DNA from: Nitrospiria bacterium
GTDB lineage: Bacteria; Nitrospirota; Nitrospiria; Nitrospirales; UBA8639
DNA length: 17,789 bases
Assembly (NCBI GenBank): GCA_030430725.1
Contig: JAUIKP010000013.1
Span: 1-17,789, forward strand
Reading direction: 5' to 3'
Shown: piece by piece, positions 14,536 to 17,789 of the stretch
Numbering within the stretch: position 1 is the first letter of the stretch
Layout: each line of letters begins with the position of its first letter
Notes under the pieces: generated by a model
Told to the model about the DNA's origin: nothing
The model's input: only the letters and a program-made list of their open reading frames with translations
Database searches by the model: none
Position numbers and translations under genes: made by a program

Positions 14536-14899
14536 GATGCCAATCCCCTTCTACACCCGATCAGCAGAAAAATGAAGGGTTTTTGTTTTAAATAAAAGAT
14601 TTGTATGGCTATGATCATTTCTCGCATTCAGTACCACCCCGCTGGACAATCGGGGCAGGCTTTTTTAACGGGTTTTTTTAGAATATCCAGTCTCACATTA
14701 AACTCCAAAGGGCATACACCCGGTAAAATTATATTTGCCAGAAGGTCTCCTTCTGGTTTACTTTGTAGGGTTTGAATATTTCCCTTTATCTAAGGAAAGT
14801 TGAGGATCTCCGTTTTACAAGAAAGCCTCGATGAAGTTTCTTAAATCGTAAGCTACAGATATCTCGGAATTCCCTACACATGAGAGAGGAGCGTTGAGG
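14536..14899. other. Upstream region of the desaturase gene with two hairpins
   Basis: Two stem-loops are visible. CCCCG (14637-14641) pairs with CGGGG (14651-14655) and is followed on the plus strand by a T-run at 14661-14666, terminator-like although no gene ends before it. CCAGAAGG (14738-14745) pairs perfectly with CCTTCTGG (14749-14756) around TCT. They may mark a small RNA or the desaturase leader. No promoter hexamers stand out. Confidence 0.4.
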
Positions 14900-15889
14900 A
14901 TGCCAGAAATCCAGCGGATCAGAGTGGGCCCATGGAAACTGTTAAAGTCCCTGTTTGACACCCAAGAAGCGACGGCACTGGCTTCCCATAAAAACGGTCG
15001 CGATATAGACCTGGTGCGAACGATCCCATTTCTGGCCTTACATATTGCCGTCCTCGCCGTCTTTTGGGTTGGATGGAGTCCGGTGGCAATCGCGGCCGCC
15101 GTTAGCTTGTATGTTATACGAATGTTCGCAATTACCGGCTTTTATCACCGGTATTTTTCACACCGAACGTTTCGAACCTCACGAGTGATGCAGTTCTTGT
15201 TTGCCTGCCTTGGGGCCAGCGCGGCCCAACGAGGTCCTTTATGGTGGGCCGCTAATCACCGCCACCATCATGCCTATTCAGACAAACCGGCAGATGTTCA
15301 TTCTCCTGTCATACGCGGCCTCTGGTGGAGCCATGTAGGTTGGTTTTTAACCCATGACCAACTGGCGACAAAGTTGAACCGCATCAGAGATTTTGCGCGA
15401 TATCCCGAATTACGATTTCTGAACCGTTTTGATACCCTTGTGCCAATCGGGCTGGCAGTCACCCTGTTTCTCTTGGGGAAATGGCTCGGCAGTGCCTATC
15501 CAAATCTGGGAACAAGTGGATGGCAAATGCTGGTATGGGGCTTCGTGGTTTCGACTGTTGTCCTCTGGCACGGCACTTTCACCATTAATTCGCTTTCCCA
15601 TGTTTTCGGTACCCGACGCTATCCAACATCCGACCATAGCCGGAACAACTTCCTTTTGGCCATCATCACCCTGGGTGAAGGATGGCATAACAATCATCAT
15701 CAATATTGCAGCTCCGCCCGGCAAGGGTTTCGGTGGTGGGAAATCGATATCACATATTATCTGCTGCAAGGACTCCAATTTTTCGGGATCATCTGGGATA
15801 TTCGTCCAGTCCCTACTTGGGTACTGAATCACCCAAGTCTTGATCAGGTGGCACAGGATACGGATTCAGCTGAGAAGATGGCGATGTAG
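14900..15889 (+). CDS. Membrane fatty-acid (delta-9-type) desaturase
   Basis: A 329-residue acyl-CoA or acyl-lipid desaturase, a di-iron membrane enzyme that introduces a cis double bond into saturated acyl chains using O2 and reduced ferredoxin or cytochrome b5. All three histidine boxes are intact: HRYFSH (83-88), HRHHH (120-124) and HNNHH (263-267, within GEGWHNNHHQY). Membrane segments lie near 43-59, 62-80, 96-110, 180-198 and 208-224. WWSHVGW (142-148) and RWWEIDITYY (278-287) are typical of the delta-9 branch. The ATG at 14900 is preferred over TTG at 14894 because AGAGGAG (14885-14891) is 8 nt before it. No cytochrome b5 fusion. The gene appears single; it would adjust membrane fluidity and requires oxygen. 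Confidence 0.93.
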   Translation: MPEIQRIRVGPWKLLKSLFDTQEATALASHKNGRDIDLVRTIPFLALHIAVLAVFWVGWSPVAIAAAVSLYVIRMFAITGFYHRYFSHRTFRTSRVMQFLFACLGASAAQRGPLWWAANHRHHHAYSDKPADVHSPVIRGLWWSHVGWFLTHDQLATKLNRIRDFARYPELRFLNRFDTLVPIGLAVTLFLLGKWLGSAYPNLGTSGWQMLVWGFVVSTVVLWHGTFTINSLSHVFGTRRYPTSDHSRNNFLLAIITLGEGWHNNHHQYCSSARQGFRWWEIDITYYLLQGLQFFGIIWDIRPVPTWVLNHPSLDQVAQDTDSAEKMAM

Positions 15890-15916
15890 AGCATCAATAG
15901 CCCCACGGAGGAACTT

Positions 15917-16087
15917 TTAAGCACCCGGCCCACCCATGCCTTTTTTAAATTTGCGCTTCCAGGCCTTCCCTTCCCCACTCTCCCATATCTCACAGACAAA
16001 GAACTTGCCATTTTCATAAGAGATGCACCCACTTGGATGGGTGATGTATGATAAGACAGTTGGCTCCTGATGCCTTGTGAGGTACAA
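15917..16087 (-). CDS. Possible short ORF with coding-like sequence, divergent from the PKD gene
   Basis: The minus strand reads HPSGCISYENGKFFVCEIWE and continues SGEGKAWKRKFKKGMGGPGA to a TAA at 15917-15919. The composition (aromatic, charged, Gly-rich end) looks like true protein, more so than other intergenic frames. The earliest start is a TTG at 16085-16087, only 2 nt from the start codon of the divergent PKD gene, and it has no good ribosome binding site. An AGGAG further in (near 16064-16068) has no start codon at a suitable distance. It may be a truncated gene that lost its 5' end, or a small protein with an unusual start. I recognise no family. Confidence 0.35.
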   Translation of the reverse strand: MYLTRHQEPTVLSYITHPSGCISYENGKFFVCEIWESGEGKAWKRKFKKGMGGPGA

Positions 16088-16089
16088 AT

Positions 16090-17112
16090 ATGTTTCGCGC
16101 TTCTATCTCCCTCATGACGATAGTCTTTCTAACCGCTCTTTCCCTTGTAATTGGATATCAAACTTCCTGGGCTTTCTCCATAATTGAGCCGAAAGAGTTC
16201 ACTGTTCACCAGTCAGGGGATCATATCTCAGTCTCCTTGGATTTAGAGGGTCTCCCGGGAGTCACCAAGGTGAACTACTACTGGTACAGTGAATTTGATG
16301 ATATGCTACGAGAATTCGTCGAGGAAAAATTAGCCCTAGTCGCCACGGCAAAAAACAACCCTCCCTTTGGCGGACAAATCCTCATTCCCAAAGAAAAGAT
16401 GGGCACTTATCGCCTTCTGGCTGTGGCCGAACAGGGTGGAAGACAATCTCAACATGAATCCTTAGCCATTTTCGATGAAATCCTGATTCAAGTCGAGCCG
16501 GACGCTGAACTCCTGGAAATTGACTTTCAGACTGATAAACCCCTGAGGTTGGGACGAGCCAGCGGAACTCGTGTGTACGACCAGGTAGACTTCCTCGGGA
16601 AAACCTTTGAATTACCAGTGATTGGGAGATTCTCAGACGGAATCTCCCGTTCCCTTCGGGCACAAAGCACAGGAACCACTTACCAGTCCGCCAACGACAA
16701 CATTATTTCTGTCAACCCAAATGGTGTGCTTCGGCTGATGGGAAATGGGGAAACCACCCTCACCGTAAAAAACCGCAACCAAGAGGCCACCCTCGGCATC
16801 CTGGTTGAGGTTAACGATGAACCGAATCATCCACCGGTTTCGGATCCCGGCAACACGCAAACGGTCTTTTCGGGAACACGGGTTACCTTGAATGGCTTAA
16901 GGAGTTATGATCCCGACGGCGGGTCCCTCCAGTACCACTGGGAACAAGTACGAGGAAGTAAAGTGCCATTGCTTGACCCATATTCGGCACAAGCCAAATT
17001 TTTGGCCCCGTTTGTAGTCGAAGAACGACTTTTCCGGTTCACACTTCGAGTTACGGACATACAAGGTGCCGACAGTCTTCCTGCCTTTGTCGACGTCATC
17101 ATTACGCCCTAG
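16090..17112 (+). CDS. Secreted protein with Ig-like (BIG2-type) and PKD-like domains
   Basis: A 340-residue exported protein. The signal peptide ends near YQTSWAFS (residue 30). Residues 31-140 form a beta-rich domain I cannot name. About 145-241 resemble a bacterial Ig-like (BIG2) fold: GRFSDGISRSL, YQSANDNIISVNPNGVLRLM and GETTLTVKNRNQEATL follow the 'value at each time step' pattern of that family. Residues 247-340 are a PKD/REJ-like domain: HPPVSDPGNTQTVFSGTRVTL, RSYDPDGGSLQYHWEQ and RFTLRVTDIQGADS. These modules mediate protein or polysaccharide binding outside the cell. TGAGG lies 7 nt before the ATG. It has no membrane anchor or sortase signal, so it is probably periplasmic or released. 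Confidence 0.8.
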   Translation: MFRASISLMTIVFLTALSLVIGYQTSWAFSIIEPKEFTVHQSGDHISVSLDLEGLPGVTKVNYYWYSEFDDMLREFVEEKLALVATAKNNPPFGGQILIPKEKMGTYRLLAVAEQGGRQSQHESLAIFDEILIQVEPDAELLEIDFQTDKPLRLGRASGTRVYDQVDFLGKTFELPVIGRFSDGISRSLRAQSTGTTYQSANDNIISVNPNGVLRLMGNGETTLTVKNRNQEATLGILVEVNDEPNHPPVSDPGNTQTVFSGTRVTLNGLRSYDPDGGSLQYHWEQVRGSKVPLLDPYSAQAKFLAPFVVEERLFRFTLRVTDIQGADSLPAFVDVIITP

Positions 17113-17789
17113 CGAGAGACGCCTCCCCGGACATCAGAGCGAGTTAGAATCCATCAATAATCCCTCCTTTCCCTTAAATCTCCACCTCCTGGTCCACCGT
17201 AAGCCGCGGAGGGACACCTTCCCTGTTCACTCTATTTTTGTCATACACGAGAAAGTGTCTTACAACATCATCGCCTGCAAGGAACATGATGATGGAAAAC
17301 CGGCATGCAAGCATGGGAAGACTGGATTTGAAACAAGACGGCTTTTCAGCAAATGGAGATTTCGACTAAAACCGAGGACGGTCGTATATATGCTAGGATT
17401 GACTCTTGCTGTCCATTTCTCTCTGCAATGAGACCTCACCAATTCAAGTCGTGACGATTGGGGAAAGAAAATGGGAAATCGCGGATTTTCCGAGCAACTG
17501 AATTCACCCTCAGTGAGGATTGTGGTGGCCTTGCCCAATCCCCGTGAAGTAGAAAAATGTCAATGGCATTTCCAATCGTCCGTCAAGCATCTTCACAATA
17601 CTCGGAAATTACTTTTTTATCGAATGTGATACATACGGACGGTCATCGAACCAGTGTTGACTGTTAAGGTGGAGTATCAAACTTTCTTGTAACAAGTGCC
17701 CCGCTTTGCACATCTGCCCTATAAGAACAACATTGAAATCATTAGGTTGTAGTTCTCCATTTTATGTGGTGAGATTCAACTCACACCGG
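17113..17789. other. Gene-poor right end of the window
   Basis: No confident gene. A 52-codon plus frame at 17471-17629 (beginning MGNRGFSEQL, with VRIVVALPNPREVEK inside) starts behind GGGGAAAG and has a coding-like look, but no known family. A 27-codon frame from about 17287 is weaker. Longer frames at 17066-17431 (plus) and 17538-17260 (minus) are shadows without ribosome binding sites. No terminator hairpin is evident after the PKD gene. Confidence 0.4.

Overview
The window looks like chromosomal DNA of a Nitrospira-type bacterium (phylum Nitrospirota). This is inferred from the gene repertoire: a di-haem-free cytochrome P460-like protein paired with a YHS-domain protein, a BBP2/OmpL-like outer-membrane barrel, short helical lipoproteins, an SH3/coiled-coil/anchor protein, Fis-type sigma-54 activator debris and a 111-bp palindromic intergenic repeat of a type I remember from Nitrospira. 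The moderate base composition would fit a lower-GC (marine-like) lineage, but no rRNA or marker gene is present to prove it. The gene density is low: about half the window is intergenic, and that space holds several decayed genes.

Left part (1-2530): an accessory, partly AT-rich region. A MNT-type nucleotidyltransferase (antitoxin-like) runs off the left edge. Next come two remnants of Fis-type sigma-54 activators (an 18-codon tail and a 120-codon C-terminus), then a minus-strand protein with an RNxxxH motif that I read as a HEPN-type RNase candidate, and finally a decayed copy of the end of a DHH phosphoesterase gene.

Middle part (2530-8100): ordinary single genes. These are a peroxiredoxin-like protein (minus), a 111-bp palindromic repeat, a TVP38/TMEM64 (VTT) membrane protein, a YiiD-C hot-dog thioesterase, an intact DHH phosphoesterase (minus) and a signal-peptide-bearing outer-membrane beta-barrel, followed by a 28-bp perfect palindrome.

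Envelope part (8100-11000): two small lipoproteins on opposite strands, the ruin of an MBL-fold hydrolase with an N-terminal ferredoxin-like domain between them, and a YgiM-like SH3/coiled-coil/membrane-anchor protein whose best start is a TTG behind a perfect AGGAGG.

Right part (11280-17789): the most coherent unit is a divergon. A TetR regulator is transcribed to the right, while a secreted YHS-domain protein and a secreted cytochrome P460 are transcribed to the left. The spacer has two perfect palindromes with shared half-sites, each about 44 nt from one of the divergent start codons and each overlapping a -10-like hexamer. A hairpin separates the YHS and P460 genes. Further right are an acyl-lipid/acyl-CoA desaturase with three histidine boxes and a secreted protein with Ig-like and PKD-like domains, with short candidate ORFs between. 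The last 680 bases have no confident gene. I see no complete mobile element, CRISPR array, tRNA or rRNA.
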